A stretch of 64,000 nt of DNA from Treponema vincentii F0403 (GTDB taxonomy: Bacteria; Spirochaetota; Spirochaetia; Treponematales; Treponemataceae): contig NZ_KE332512.1 of the NCBI RefSeq assembly GCF_000412995.1, forward strand, positions 1,628,694-1,692,693. The letters run 5' to 3'. Positions within the stretch are counted from its first letter, which is position 1. Every line of letters starts with the position of its first letter. The translations under genes were made by a program, and so were the position numbers. The notes beneath the pieces were generated by a model that was given only the letters and a program-made list of their open reading frames with translations, made no database searches and was not told where the DNA came from. Below are positions 52,594 to 63,000 of this stretch, piece by piece.

Positions 52594-52747
52594 GTCTAAC
52601 ATTCGCTTAACCTGCATTTGTGGCTTTGCTGACGCGTATAGCGGCGGCAAAGTTGGCGCGAAAGTTGCATAAAAAAGGGAGCCGCAGGCGACCGTCCAAG
52701 CAACTTTCGTGACACAACAAATGTCAGCGTTGAAGCGGGTGTTCGAT
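52594..52747 (-). repeat. attC 7 (long type A)
   Basis: 154 bases, GTCTAAC to GTTCGAT. The arms match type A, but the centre holds about 90 extra bases that pair (GAAAGTTGC with GCAACTTTC). The GTTCGAT box deviates from GTTRRRY. Confidence 0.85.
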
Positions 52748-52775
52748 TGAAGCCCTTAAAAATATATTTAAAAAT

Positions 52776-53357
52776 TTATTTTATTATCATCTTCATCAAT
52801 CCAATTTTTTTTATTTTTCCAACTTTTAATCCTAATTCAGAACGCATGTTACATATTAAATTTTCAGTTTCACTAATTACATCCAAGGGTGTTAAATTAG
52901 TAACATTATTTCTTAATTCAATCCATTCGATCAAAACATCTTCTGAAGCCCAAGCCATAGCTTTAGGTGTCCACTCAGTTAAAATTCTTATTGCTTCTGA
53001 TAAAACAGTTTCTGGATTTTTATGTCCGATTGCAATCAGATCAATTAAACCTTTAATTAATTCTTGATATACTTCAGTTTGTTTTTGATGAATAGCCAAT
53101 TCTATTTCTTTAGTTTTATCAAGGTACCTTGTAAGAATCTGTAATAATGCCGAAGCAATTAATGTAATTATTCCTCCATAAATAACAGCAGAAATAGTTG
53201 GATCAAGCTTTTCAAGAGATGCATTCAAATATCCTATTAACTCCTTAATTGATGCAAGTAGAAAAATAATAAATATTAAAATCGTAATTGCAATAAGAGT
53301 ATTAATTATTACCTCAAAAGTATTTCGCTTTATTCTCCTGACCTTAATAATATTCAT
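52776..53357 (-). CDS. Membrane-anchored cassette protein
   Basis: A 193-residue protein with two transmembrane helices (about 17-40 and 55-75), then a soluble helical domain: TKEIELAIHQKQTEVYQELI and ILTEWTPKAMAWASEDVLIE. This layout, two helices plus a cytoplasmic helical domain with an EIYEELI-type motif, recurs in proteins of unknown function near defence genes. No catalytic residues are seen. It is alone in its cassette, between the two long attC sites. Confidence 0.65.
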   Translation of the reverse strand: MNIIKVRRIKRNTFEVIINTLIAITILIFIIFLLASIKELIGYLNASLEKLDPTISAVIYGGIITLIASALLQILTRYLDKTKEIELAIHQKQTEVYQELIKGLIDLIAIGHKNPETVLSEAIRILTEWTPKAMAWASEDVLIEWIELRNNVTNLTPLDVISETENLICNMRSELGLKVGKIKKIGLMKMIIK

Positions 53358-53426
53358 ATCTAATCCTTATATTAATAATATTACAAACTTTATATTTATT
53401 AATTTATTTTTGCGTCAAAGGCATCC

Positions 53427-53584
53427 GTCTAACATTCGCTTAACCTGCATTTGTGCCTTTGCTGACGCGTATAGCGGCAGCAAAGTTGGCACGAAAGTTG
53501 CATTAAAAGGGAGCTGCAACAGCCGCGACCGTCCAAGCAACTTTCGTGACAAAACAAATGTCAGCGTTGAAGCGGGTGTTAGTT
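53427..53584 (-). repeat. attC 8 (long type A)
   Basis: 158 bases, GTCTAAC to GTTAGTT; closely similar to attC 7 through its whole length, with small insertions. Confidence 0.88.
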
Positions 53585-54247
53585 GATAACCATTTTTATG
53601 TTTCTCTTGCAGAATTAAATTTTATTATTTTATTCCAGTCGATTTCACCGGAAGATAAACAATAGTTTTGAATAAATTCTCCAGTGAATTTATTTATCAT
53701 CTGTGTATATGACTGCATAAACTCATCGCTCTTTTCTTTTGCTTTAAATCCTAACGGTTCAATGATATCAATATATAAATTTTCATCTCCTGAAATAAAC
53801 TCCCAAAATTGTTGACCGCAGTACTTAAAATAATCACCTTTATCATAATTCTTTTCTTTACCGTAACAGCAACCGTTCACTGCTACAATATGTAGTTGAG
53901 AATTACTTGTCCGTAATGTTTTTTTAGCTGTTTTAAAATCGGTAATCATTTTCTTAATTTGAGAACTGTTACCCCAATTGGGCCCCGATTTTATACTGAC
54001 AATATAACGTGTATTGTTATAATCAAATTCAAGATCAATACCTTGTATACCGGATTTATAACCACCGTACACTTTAGAGTTAATAAAGAGTGCAAAACCT
54101 TCAAGCCAATCACCAAATATCGTTTCTTCATTTGAAGAAATATGAGCATTTAAAAATCCGCATACAATCTGTTCAGCAGTTAAAATATTGGAGTGATACA
54201 ATAAAAGTGCAGTGCCAAAATTGCCGAAAAAGAGAGGAGGAAGGGCA

Positions 54248-54520
54248 ATGAAACGGTACGATGAGAACTTTAAAATCGAGGCATTGAAGCTGTCGGACGA
54301 GATCGGAGTCAAGAAGGCATGTGAACAGCTTAATGTGAACTACGGAACATTAGCGGGCTGGAGAAAACAGCGGGTAAAGAAAAACAAAGAAGGAAAAAGT
54401 ACAGATGCTGATATTCAAAGAGAGAACAGCCGCCTCAAGAAAGAAATAGCCGAGCTTAAAAGTGCAAATGAGATACTCAAGGATGCACTCAGTTTTTTCG
54501 TTCAAGACCGGAAGAAATAG
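54248..54520 (+). CDS. IS3-family transposase OrfA (copy 2)
   Basis: A 90-residue HTH protein (MKRYDENFKIEALKLSDEIG) with a coiled zipper (NSRLKKEIAELKSANEILKD). GAGGAGGAAGGG lies directly upstream. The stop is followed in the -1 frame by orfB coding sequence (IEKDGLFAYIHHRSAEKQFS), as in IS3 elements that use a frameshift for the OrfAB fusion. Confidence 0.9.
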   Translation: MKRYDENFKIEALKLSDEIGVKKACEQLNVNYGTLAGWRKQRVKKNKEGKSTDADIQRENSRLKKEIAELKSANEILKDALSFFVQDRKK

Positions 54521-54582
54521 AAAAGGATGGTCTTTTCGCTTACATCCATCACCGTAGTGCTGAAAAGCAGTTTTCAGCACGG

Positions 54583-55416
54583 ATGCTGTGCGCTATTCTT
54601 TCGGTCAGCGAAAGTGGTTTTTATAAATGGAAGAGAAACAGGAAAAAGGTGAAAGCATGGCAGAAACTGCTCGCTCAAATGCATGAGATTCTTGAAGAGG
54701 ATGAAGAAAACAAGAACTATGGAGTGAGGCGTATGCAGATAGCACTTGAACAACGGGGCATTAAGCGTTCATTGTCGACAGTAAGACGAGTGATGGCACG
54801 AGGAAATCTGCTGCATGAAGGCAGAAAAAGCCCTGACGGTCTTACAAAAGCCGACAAAAAGGCTCTGAGACCGCAGAATATCATCAAGCAAGACTTTAGA
54901 GCACAAGAACCTTTGAGAAAACTGCTAACGGATATCACGCAGATACTGTGCAAGGACGGAAAACTGTATGTGTCGCCGCTTTTTGGCTGCTATAATGGAG
55001 AGATCATTTCTCTTGTAATGGACACAAACATGAAAAAGGAACTATGTATAAAAACGATAACGGAGGCATACAAGAATTTTGATATACCAAGTGGAGCGAT
55101 AATTCATAGTGACTCTGGAAGCCAGTATACAAGCGGCGAGTACAAAAAGACGCTCTGACAGCTGCACGCTGTCCAGAGTATGAGCGGAGTTGGCAAATGC
55201 TGGGATAATGCCCGGATGGAAAGCTGGTTTGCGACGCTGAAAAAGGAAAAGATATACCAGCTTGATACGACAAAACTGACCGTGGAGGAAGTCAAGACAA
55301 TCGTCTGGAGATACACGTTTGCTTATTACAACACCAAGCGTGTAACGACGGTAAATCCTGATGGCTTACCTCCACTGGTATACAGGAAAACAGCAGCTAA
55401 AAAAAGTGCTGCTTAA
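54583..55416 (+). pseudogene. IS3-family transposase OrfB with an in-frame TGA
   Basis: HTH_21 domain first, then the rve integrase core: LLTDITQILCKDGKLYVSPL (first Asp), IIHSDSGSQYTSGEYKKTL (second Asp) and WDNARMESWFATLKKEKIYQ (Glu). A TGA at 55,156-55,158 separates the second Asp from the Glu, so the complete DDE triad is not made without readthrough. The likely ancestral codon is CGA (Arg). Downstream coding is intact to 55,416, which points to a recent nonsense mutation. Confidence 0.85.
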
Positions 55417-55601
55417 ATACATTTGGGGTATTTAGGCACTGTACTAATATTGACTATTCCATATTTTTTGCTTTAAAAAGATACGGATTTTTTCTTTTTA
55501 AGACTGTCGATAGTTTTAGATTATCCAAACTGCTGATTCTTTTTTTATGAAAATCACCAATATGCTTTTCAACATACATTCTTACATCATCTATGTTCAA
55601 A

Positions 55602-56444
55602 TTACCCATAGTTAACCTGACCTTCAAATAACATCATTTCTTGTTGATTAATTTGCTTTTGTACCTTCCTACAATATTCATCTACAATATCAATCCCTAT
55701 CGCATGACGATTCATACGGTTTGCAACAAAGACCGTCGTACCAGATCCCATAAAAGGATCTAAAACCGTGTCATATTCTTGAGTAAATAATTTTATAAAC
55801 CATTCAGGCAAACTTTCAGGAAATGCAGCACTATGGTTTTTGTTACCGCATTCAGTGGCTAAATGAAGAACATTAGTCGGATATGCCATATCTCTTTCAA
55901 GCCAATTTGAAATATTTTTTCCGAAACCGCTGCCAACTTTTGAATTGTCCCTAATTTTATCTACTTCCGATAAATTTTTAAGCCTATTTTTTGCCCAATC
56001 TCCCATAGGAACCATTACGGCTTCTTGATACATATTAAATTTTTTTATTTTATTGAATTGTAACAAACGTTCCCATGCATCTCTAAACCTATTCGGCCAT
56101 TTTCCTGGATAACAGTTTTTTTTATGCCAAATAAATTCTTCTGTCCATAACCAACCTTGCCTTTTCATTTCCAAAATTAATTCAAGAACATACGTACTAC
56201 GTTCCCCGTTTTGTACTTTTTCTTTTATATTGAGAATGAAAGTGCCATCATTTTTCAAAACTCTAAAAAGCTCCGCTGCAATCGGAAGAAACCATGATAC
56301 ATATTTCTCCGGTTTTATACCGCCATAAGTATTTTTCCTCTGATCGGCATAAGGGGGAGAGGTAATAATAAGATCTACAGAAGAGTTGGGTAATTCTTTT
56401 AGTTTTTCAAGACAATCTCCTGATAATATATTTGTTGCTATCAT
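55602..56444 (-). CDS. DNA methyltransferase of an RM cassette
   Basis: A 280-residue amino-methyltransferase. The catalytic motif TSPPYADQRKNTYGG lies near the N-terminus and the SAM motif DPFMGSGTTVFVANRMNRHA at the C-terminus (beta-type order). TSPPY favours N4-cytosine methylation but N6-adenine is possible. It precedes the PmeII-like endonuclease gene with an eight-base overlap and protects its sites. The cassette runs from attC 9 to attC 8. The gene itself is complete. Confidence 0.9.
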   Translation of the reverse strand: MIATNILSGDCLEKLKELPNSSVDLIITSPPYADQRKNTYGGIKPEKYVSWFLPIAAELFRVLKNDGTFILNIKEKVQNGERSTYVLELILEMKRQGWLWTEEFIWHKKNCYPGKWPNRFRDAWERLLQFNKIKKFNMYQEAVMVPMGDWAKNRLKNLSEVDKIRDNSKVGSGFGKNISNWLERDMAYPTNVLHLATECGNKNHSAAFPESLPEWFIKLFTQEYDTVLDPFMGSGTTVFVANRMNRHAIGIDIVDEYCRKVQKQINQQEMMLFEGQVNYG

Positions 56445-56535
56445 AGTATCTTATAAATAAATCCTTTATGTGATTTTACACAAAAAACGATAATTAGTAC
56501 AGTAATCCAAAAAATGCATTGCGTAAGCAATGTCC

Positions 56536-56601
56536 ATCTAACATTCGCTTAACCTGCATTTGCGGCTTGTCCGCAATGTCAGGTTGAAGCGGGTGTTAGC
56601 T
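56536..56601 (-). repeat. attC 9 (type A)
   Basis: ATCTAAC to GTTAGCT, 66 bases. The cassette to its left begins GGA then hairpin CATTGC-TTAC-GCAATG. The right-hand box supplies the stop codon of the HEPN gene. Confidence 0.92.
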
Positions 56602-57276
56602 AACTCTGCTTACTTCACCGCAATTACTTTTTTTTTCAACTATACTCATATATTTTTTTTCTACTGCATAATTGTACACATCTTCCGAAAAATCAGTAAT
56701 TAGTTTATGTACTTTTGAGCAGCATTCTTTAAATTGCTCTATATCACAAGTTCTTTCCAAGACACTACCATGAGCAATATTATTTCTTGTATTTAATAAT
56801 ACTGTATCTATAAACTTATAATTCAATTCATATTTTGATTCTTCAAAATTTATAGTATTTAAGATATTTTGAAAGACTTCAGCTTTTAAATTACTTTCTG
56901 TATTAATTATTTTTTTATATGGAATTTCTTTTGATTTCCTTAAATTTAAAATATCTTCAATTACTTTCGCTCGTGATTTAATTTTAGTTGTTTCTGATAA
57001 AAGTTTTAAATCATGTTCTTTTATACTTATGAGCATGAAATTCATTGTAAGCTTATTTAATTCGATTTTTTGACTGGAAACATATTGTATATATAATGTT
57101 GCTAACTCTTTTATCGCTCCTTCAAAGTGTGCATACGTTAGAACATATCCAGTCCGTATAGCAACAGATTGAGAAAACCCCTTTGAGGTTTCCGCATTTT
57201 CTAATAAGTAGCTGAGTTCTTTTTTTCTCCAAGCGATTATTCTATCTATTTTATCTTGCAATTGTTCTAAATTCAT
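56596..57276 (-). CDS. HEPN-domain protein, MAE_28990/MAE_18760-like
   Basis: A 226-residue helical protein with the HEPN RNase-type motif RNNIAHG (R-x4-H) near residue 183 and the upstream YVLTYAHFEGAIKELA stretch of the MAE_28990-like HEPN family. The final codons GTT AGC TAA are the attC box itself. It lies two bases downstream of the DUF262 gene and is the last gene of a four-gene operon. HEPN proteins of this type are often partnered with DUF262 proteins; RNase or structural roles are both possible. Confidence 0.8.
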   Translation of the reverse strand: MNLEQLQDKIDRIIAWRKKELSYLLENAETSKGFSQSVAIRTGYVLTYAHFEGAIKELATLYIQYVSSQKIELNKLTMNFMLISIKEHDLKLLSETTKIKSRAKVIEDILNLRKSKEIPYKKIINTESNLKAEVFQNILNTINFEESKYELNYKFIDTVLLNTRNNIAHGSVLERTCDIEQFKECCSKVHKLITDFSEDVYNYAVEKKYMSIVEKKSNCGEVSRVS

Positions 57277-57278
57277 TT

Positions 57279-58379
57279 TTATGGACGGAAAAATACCTTT
57301 CCGAAGTTCGATAAATCTTTAAATCTTGGAACAGATTTAGTGCCAGGTTTCATATTTTTCGTAAAAGTATCTTCTTTATAGAAATTCGAAATTTTTTCTG
57401 AAAGCCATTTTTTATTATTGGATAACTTTCCTATGTTGCTAATATTACAGAATACCCCATATGCAATTCCTTGATAAGCAGCCGTAAGAAAAGGTCCTGA
57501 GTGACGCCCGTCTTTGAATGTTTTAAATACACCTTCACCTTCGGTCTCGTTAAGTAATTTAAATGTTTTACTAAATGCTTCTTCTATTTCTCCCTTATTA
57601 CTATTTTCTTTACATAATTTTATTGTCATTTTATCTAATAAATCTGAAATTTCTTGGTATGCATTTATTTTGTTATCGTCCAATACAGCAGGAACAAGCA
57701 ATCTCAATATCAATTCTAATAAATACTGCTCATCTATTTTTCTATCTGTAATCGGGACCGTATTATTAAAATCAGGATTTTTCGAAAGTTTTACAATAAA
57801 GTTATAGTAATCATGATTTGTCATAATCATTAAACAACTTCGAACTTCCTGATCACTTAAAAAGCTTCCGCCTGTATTTAAACGTTGAAATAATTCATAT
57901 TTTGTATTTGGATCACTTTCCTTTTTTACAATGTTTACATCAATACGAGAACGTTTAAAAAATAATCTTTGTTCTGCAGTAAATGATTCTTTTTCATTCT
58001 CTGTTTCCCATTGAACAGAATCAAAAGACGGTAAGTAATCGGTCGGTAATAATTTTAGATTTTCAATTTTCTTTCCTTCTTCATTTTTTAATAACCCAAC
58101 AAATTGGAATATTGTTGAAAGACGCTGCACCCCATCTACTACATCCCAAATGCCTTTTTCATTTTGACTGACAAAGATGGGAGGGATTGGAATATTGAGC
58201 ATAATTGATTCTATTAGTTTTGTTTTTTGAAAATCATTCCACCGAAAAACACGTTGAAATTCAGGATGGATATCTAGCTCGCCGTCTCTATATAAGTTAA
58301 GTAATTCCCCTATAGACATTTGGTATGAATCACGAAATATTTTACTTGCTTTTTCCTCAATTTCTTGTTGTAATGACAT
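57279..58379 (-). CDS. DUF262 (GmrSD/ParB-like nuclease-type) protein
   Basis: A 366-residue protein. The DUF262 N-domain contains IHPEFQRVFRWNDFQKTKLI, NIPIPPIFVSQNEKGI and VVDGVQRLSTI (DGxQR), the ParB/Srx-like NTP-binding motif found in GmrS and relatives. FQRLNTGGSFLSDQEVRSCL is also typical. The C-terminal part is helical and lacks the GmrD HNH nuclease. It is 23 bases from the methyltransferase stop and two bases before the HEPN gene, so it is cotranscribed with both. A role in sensing or cutting modified or foreign DNA is plausible but unproven. Confidence 0.88.
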   Translation of the reverse strand: MSLQQEIEEKASKIFRDSYQMSIGELLNLYRDGELDIHPEFQRVFRWNDFQKTKLIESIMLNIPIPPIFVSQNEKGIWDVVDGVQRLSTIFQFVGLLKNEEGKKIENLKLLPTDYLPSFDSVQWETENEKESFTAEQRLFFKRSRIDVNIVKKESDPNTKYELFQRLNTGGSFLSDQEVRSCLMIMTNHDYYNFIVKLSKNPDFNNTVPITDRKIDEQYLLELILRLLVPAVLDDNKINAYQEISDLLDKMTIKLCKENSNKGEIEEAFSKTFKLLNETEGEGVFKTFKDGRHSGPFLTAAYQGIAYGVFCNISNIGKLSNNKKWLSEKISNFYKEDTFTKNMKPGTKSVPRFKDLSNFGKVFFRP

Positions 58380-58402
58380 AGATTGCTCCTTTTATAGTAA
58401 CC

Positions 58403-60028
58403 TTATCCCCTTCCCAATCTTCTTTTTTGCATTTTTTTCCAGATTTGTCTTGCTTTCACACATATACTTTGTTCAATTTTTAATACACCTATAAGAATTT
58501 CATTATCAACTAAGTCTAAAGCTTCCTCAATGTCTTTATTATTTCTGACAATTTCATCAACTTTTGATATAAGTTCTTTTAATGTAACTTGTGGCAATGA
58601 CTTTACATCAGGAATTAATATATTTCCCATTTCTCGCGGTAAAATTTCTAAAACACCACCACCATAACTTCTTCCACATATTTCACTAAAAGCAAAAGAA
58701 ATACTGTTATAGTAAGAAATGAGAAGCAAATCAGGATTTACTCCTGCGTTAAATTTCATTCTATGCATTGTATCCGTAGAAACAGCATGACATTTATTTA
58801 GAATAAACTTTGGATAAAGGTTATTTCGTCGCAAGAAAAAAGCATCCGGAACCCAAACTGATGGTATTATATACCAACGATCACGGATTTTGCATTTATA
58901 ACCTTTGTTAATTTCGGCTTCCTCACCTTTTTTAATATAGTCTTTATAGCCTTGAGGATATTTCTCAAAAGGAGCATTAGGAAAGTTTAAAAGTTGTGAT
59001 TTTTTCCCCTTATCGAAATTTATTTGCCAATCTTCTTTTGTAAAATAAATTCCATAAGCATGAGAACTTCTCCCTATTAAAGGTAGCAAACTATCAGCAA
59101 GTTGATACTTTTCTTTCAGTTTTTTATCAATAGAAAAATAATCGTTATTTCCTGTTGTTATTCCTACATTTATCGTTCCAAATTCCGAAAATTTTTTAAA
59201 ACGCTTGTCATCTTTTAATTCTTGGATTAGATCAATTTCTTTATTGCTTATGAAGTATCGTGTCCATTTTTCTTTTACATACTGAAGAGGAATAAATCCA
59301 TTTGAGTCTAAATTAAGATTTGAGAAATCTTCCAAATCGTGCATTTCTATTATGCGGATTCCTTTTTTTTCTTCTCCTTTTTCCCCGATAAATACAACAA
59401 TTTCCTGCTGAATATCAGGGAACACAAGAGTTTTGAAAGTGATAAGAGTAATTTTTGAATATTGGTTTGAAAGAAATAATCTTACTTCTTCCGCATAAGT
59501 AACTTGAAGTAATTCTGCCGGAATAATGAAAGCGATTTTTCCTTTTTCTGAAAGCATTTTTGTACAGGCAACTAAAAAGCAGACCCAAATATTTATCAGT
59601 TTATTGGGTTTCATTCCATTTTCTTGAATGATTTCTGATACTATAGCTCTTTGTTCTTCAGTCAAATATTGATATCTAATATAAGGAGGATTACCTATAA
59701 TTAAATCAAAGTGCTGTTTATTTTTTACCCTTTCATGGAAGCTTAAAAAATCATCATGGACTAAATTAAGTGAAGATTGATGTGTATAACGTTTCTCGAC
59801 TTTTCTTAGTTCTTTCTTTTCTATTTCAACTGCTGTAATTTTTTTGTTGGTGGAAAGAAATTTATTATTAACTAAGGCATCTATAAAAACACCGTCACCG
59901 CAACTTGGTTCTAGTATATCTTTTATATTTGATAAATTGAATAACTTAACAATTTTATCAGCTAATTCAAACGGCGTATAATATGCACCTCTTAATTTCT
60001 GTTCTGAATTATTTACTTTTAATTTCAT
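58403..60028 (-). CDS. N6-adenine DNA methyltransferase (Eco57I/TaqI-like)
   Basis: A 541-residue gamma-class methyltransferase. LEPSCGDGVFIDALV is the SAM motif and DLIIGNPPYIRYQYL the catalytic NPPY. The C-terminal half is a target-recognition-like region with a second specific domain. AYYTPFELADKIVKLF at the N-terminus is typical of the class. It overlaps the type IIG gene by four bases (ATGA) and has no nuclease domain of its own. Together with that gene it could methylate both strands of an asymmetric site. Confidence 0.9.
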   Translation of the reverse strand: MKLKVNNSEQKLRGAYYTPFELADKIVKLFNLSNIKDILEPSCGDGVFIDALVNNKFLSTNKKITAVEIEKKELRKVEKRYTHQSSLNLVHDDFLSFHERVKNKQHFDLIIGNPPYIRYQYLTEEQRAIVSEIIQENGMKPNKLINIWVCFLVACTKMLSEKGKIAFIIPAELLQVTYAEEVRLFLSNQYSKITLITFKTLVFPDIQQEIVVFIGEKGEEKKGIRIIEMHDLEDFSNLNLDSNGFIPLQYVKEKWTRYFISNKEIDLIQELKDDKRFKKFSEFGTINVGITTGNNDYFSIDKKLKEKYQLADSLLPLIGRSSHAYGIYFTKEDWQINFDKGKKSQLLNFPNAPFEKYPQGYKDYIKKGEEAEINKGYKCKIRDRWYIIPSVWVPDAFFLRRNNLYPKFILNKCHAVSTDTMHRMKFNAGVNPDLLLISYYNSISFAFSEICGRSYGGGVLEILPREMGNILIPDVKSLPQVTLKELISKVDEIVRNNKDIEEALDLVDNEILIGVLKIEQSICVKARQIWKKMQKRRLGRG

Positions 60029-63000
60029 ATATTCTCTCTATCACAAAGAAATTCTAAATTCCAGACTTTATCTGTCTCGTGCTGAATCTCAACAATTAAA
60101 TCTTGTTTTTCTCTGGTAAACAATTCAACAGATTTTTTATCTTTTTTAGAGTTTAATAGATTATTTATTTCAAAAATCCTTTTTGTTTTTTCAATAACTG
60201 AATTGTATATTTTTTTTTGATCTTTATTATTCAAATCAAGCGGTATAAATGGTATAGTTTTTAACAATGCAGTTCCTCGTGCATAATAATCACCCTCGAA
60301 TATACTACCCACAAGCCTTACATACTTTTCTGTATGCGGGTTCGCAAGCCATGCTTGAATATAAGAAAGTTTATACGGAGAGCCTTCTTTTTCTGCAATA
60401 GCACAATAGCCTGCTGTTCCTCCTGATGCTATAAGCATATTGTTATTATCATAAGCATACATTGCTTGGTTAAGTTTTCTTAGAACACCGACAATTAATT
60501 TGGGGGTGTCAATAAATGATGTTAATCCTTGATTTCTTCCATATTGATACCACGTATCTTTAGTTGAATCAGGAACATCTCTTTTAGCATCTGAGTTCAC
60601 CTGCTTCGGTTCAAGGCGAGTATAATATGCTTGCAAATAATTTAAAGTATTTGGAAATCTATTGCGTAAAACATCCAAACTGTAAAGTTTTCCATTTTTA
60701 TCATAAGGGAAAATAATTTTTTTATCTGTTGTTAAAACACTGTAACTATCAAGTCCTTTTTCATCATTTTCAGTTGGTTTAAAATATGGAAGGGTTATAT
60801 CCTTTTCAACTTTATAAATATGATTTTCCTTTTTTATAGTATAAAACTGAGAATCTTCGCTTTGTATTTCATCCTTTGAAAACCAATAAACAGGAATAAG
60901 GCTTTCTGCACTTGTTTGTATTCCGTTAAATATTTTTGCATAATCCGATAACGGTTTTGACAATTTTTCAAATTTACATAAATAATTAATAAAATCAATA
61001 TCTGGAGATAACCGCCAAGGAATTTTGTTTAAATGACTTTCCGAAAATTTTATAAATTTGTTATATTGTCCTCCCCAAAGATCACTTAAAGAAGTTCGAC
61101 TGGAATAAATAAAACTTTCATTTGCCTGTTTATTTAGGCAAATGATACAACTATAAATAGATTGTTGCTGAAATAGTTGAGATGCACCAAAATCATCAAT
61201 TAGTTCAACATATTTATGTTTTGCTAAAACTTCTTGCAATTTTCTTCCTGACTTAACTTTTAAAAACTTATTTGGAACTATCATTCCTATACGTCCATTT
61301 TTATCAGTTTTATTAATAGCCTGTTCAATAAAAATAAAATATTTATCAAATTGTTTATCGGGCAATGAATAGTTTTTTAAATAATATTTGAACTCTTTTG
61401 GAGAAAGTAATTTGTGCATATCTTCTGTTTTTACATAAGGCGGGTTGCCGATAATCGCAGAAAATTTATTTCCATTATTTATTTTTTCCCAACTGAATGG
61501 CGAAATTAACAGATATTCAAAATCAGAAAGTTGATTTTTATCCAATTTTTCAGGTTCTACCAGAGAATTTCCAAACTTAATATTTTTGTCTAAATTTGGA
61601 AGAATTGGAGATATGTTGACAACAGATGGCGCCGTTTCATTTTCGATTAATTTTATTAAAAGAGAGAATTTTGCGACTTCAACTGCATGAACATCCAAAT
61701 CTATTCCATAAATGCAAGAAAGCAAAATGTTTTTTTTGTCTTCCAAAGGTAGTTGTCTGTAGTTAGAAGAAAGTTCAATAAGATATGATGTATCATTTTT
61801 CTCATACCAACTTTCACAATATTTTACTAAATAATCGAAAGCTTCTTCGAGAAAAATTCCTGAACCGCAGGCAATATCAGCAATTTTCAAATTGAGTATT
61901 TCTTCAGGCTGCCTATTTTCACATAAAGGTTTAATCGTTTTTTCAACAATATATTTTACAATTTCGATTGGAGTAGAAACAATAGAGCGGTCAGCATAAT
62001 CTTTTTTGGTTGTTAATATTATTTTACCAGACTCAACAACTAACTTCTTTGTCAAAAATTGTTCATAAATTTTTCCGAGTAAATTCGGTTCAATAATATT
62101 GAAAAGATAAGGGGTTTTAGGATAATAAAGTTCTTCTATAATTTCATTGATTAAATTTTCATCAAGATCATAATAAATACTACAATCTTCAAATAAACCT
62201 GAATTATATCTTTTATCTGATTCCTTCAAAAGTTTTATAAGTGCATTTTTGTCATTTGTTGTTTCTAGCAATTTATGATATAAAGGCAAATTTCGATCTT
62301 CACAAATGCGCAAGAATATAATTTGGTTAATAAATGACTGAACTTTATCATTCAATACGGCAATAAAATCTTCATCATTATTATTTGGCAAACTCGGATA
62401 TAAATAATTACTAATTTTTAATCGCCAGTTATTTATTTGAGATAAAAAATGAACATCGACTTTCTGAGTGTGATGATTTTCAGAGAATACTTCATCTGAA
62501 AAAATTTCATCAAATTTACCAGAATATACAGTTTCTTTAGATATAAGATTTCTTATTTCGTCAAATTTTTCAACATATTCTTTAAAATTGTATTTTTTAT
62601 ATAAAGCTGTATTTACATTATCAGTATCAGAAGGAATAATCGTTGCATCATAAATTAACAAAAATTCAAAATTTGTAAGTATTACAATTTTATGGTCTGC
62701 ATTCCAACCGTAACGGCGGGCTTGAAATGCAGGTTCCTTCAATAATTGAATTTCAATAGCAGGCTTTTTTACTTCAACAAAAAGCTTTGCTACGCCTTTT
62801 AATGTGAGTGAATAGTCTGGTCGGTCTTTTTTTGTGGAATATTTTTCAGGGATAACTTCTTTATATTGAGGCGGTAAACCTTGTGAATTTGAAACATCCC
62901 AACCAAGAATGCAAAGAAAAGGCGTTATAAAATCATCCCGTGTAGTCTGTTCGTTATAATTATTTTTGGGCTGCTTATAGTAAGAAAAATTATCTGAGAA

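Larger units (their letters stand above)
54189..55461 (+). mobile_element. IS3-family insertion sequence (copy 2, complete ends)
   Basis: About 1.27 kb. Left end TGGAGTGATACAATAAAAG and right end (reverse complement TGGAATAGTCAATATTAG) are imperfect inverted repeats sharing CAGTGCC. The element is flanked by the 3-bp direct repeat TAT (54,186-54,188 and 55,462-55,464), the duplication expected for IS3 members. orfA and orfB are in the usual -1 phase relation. orfB has an internal TGA, so the copy may depend on another element for movement. Confidence 0.9.
53596..55609 (-). pseudogene. PmeII-like type II restriction endonuclease interrupted by an IS
   Basis: The gene starts at ATG 55609 (MGNLNIDDVRMYVEKHIGDF), eight bases inside the end of the methyltransferase gene. 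It runs to KNPYLFKAKN, is cut by the IS (54,189-55,461 plus one TAT repeat) and continues ILTAEQIVCGFLNAHISSNE to the stop at 53,596. Removing the IS and one TSD copy restores a single frame of about 245 residues. NPYLFKAKN, SSNEETIFGDWLEG and SIKSGPNWGNSSQIKK are marks of the PmeII family. Target specificity is unknown. The neighbouring methyltransferase is intact, so methylation could persist without cutting. Confidence 0.85.

Noticed and set aside
52478-52672. 64-residue plus-strand frame
   Set aside because: It reads through attC 7 in the direction opposite to the cassettes and has no supporting signal.
54189-54312. First 42 residues of a long minus-strand frame entering the endonuclease gene
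   Set aside because: They are IS end and antisense orfA sequence; the true N-terminus is on the other side of the IS at 55,609.
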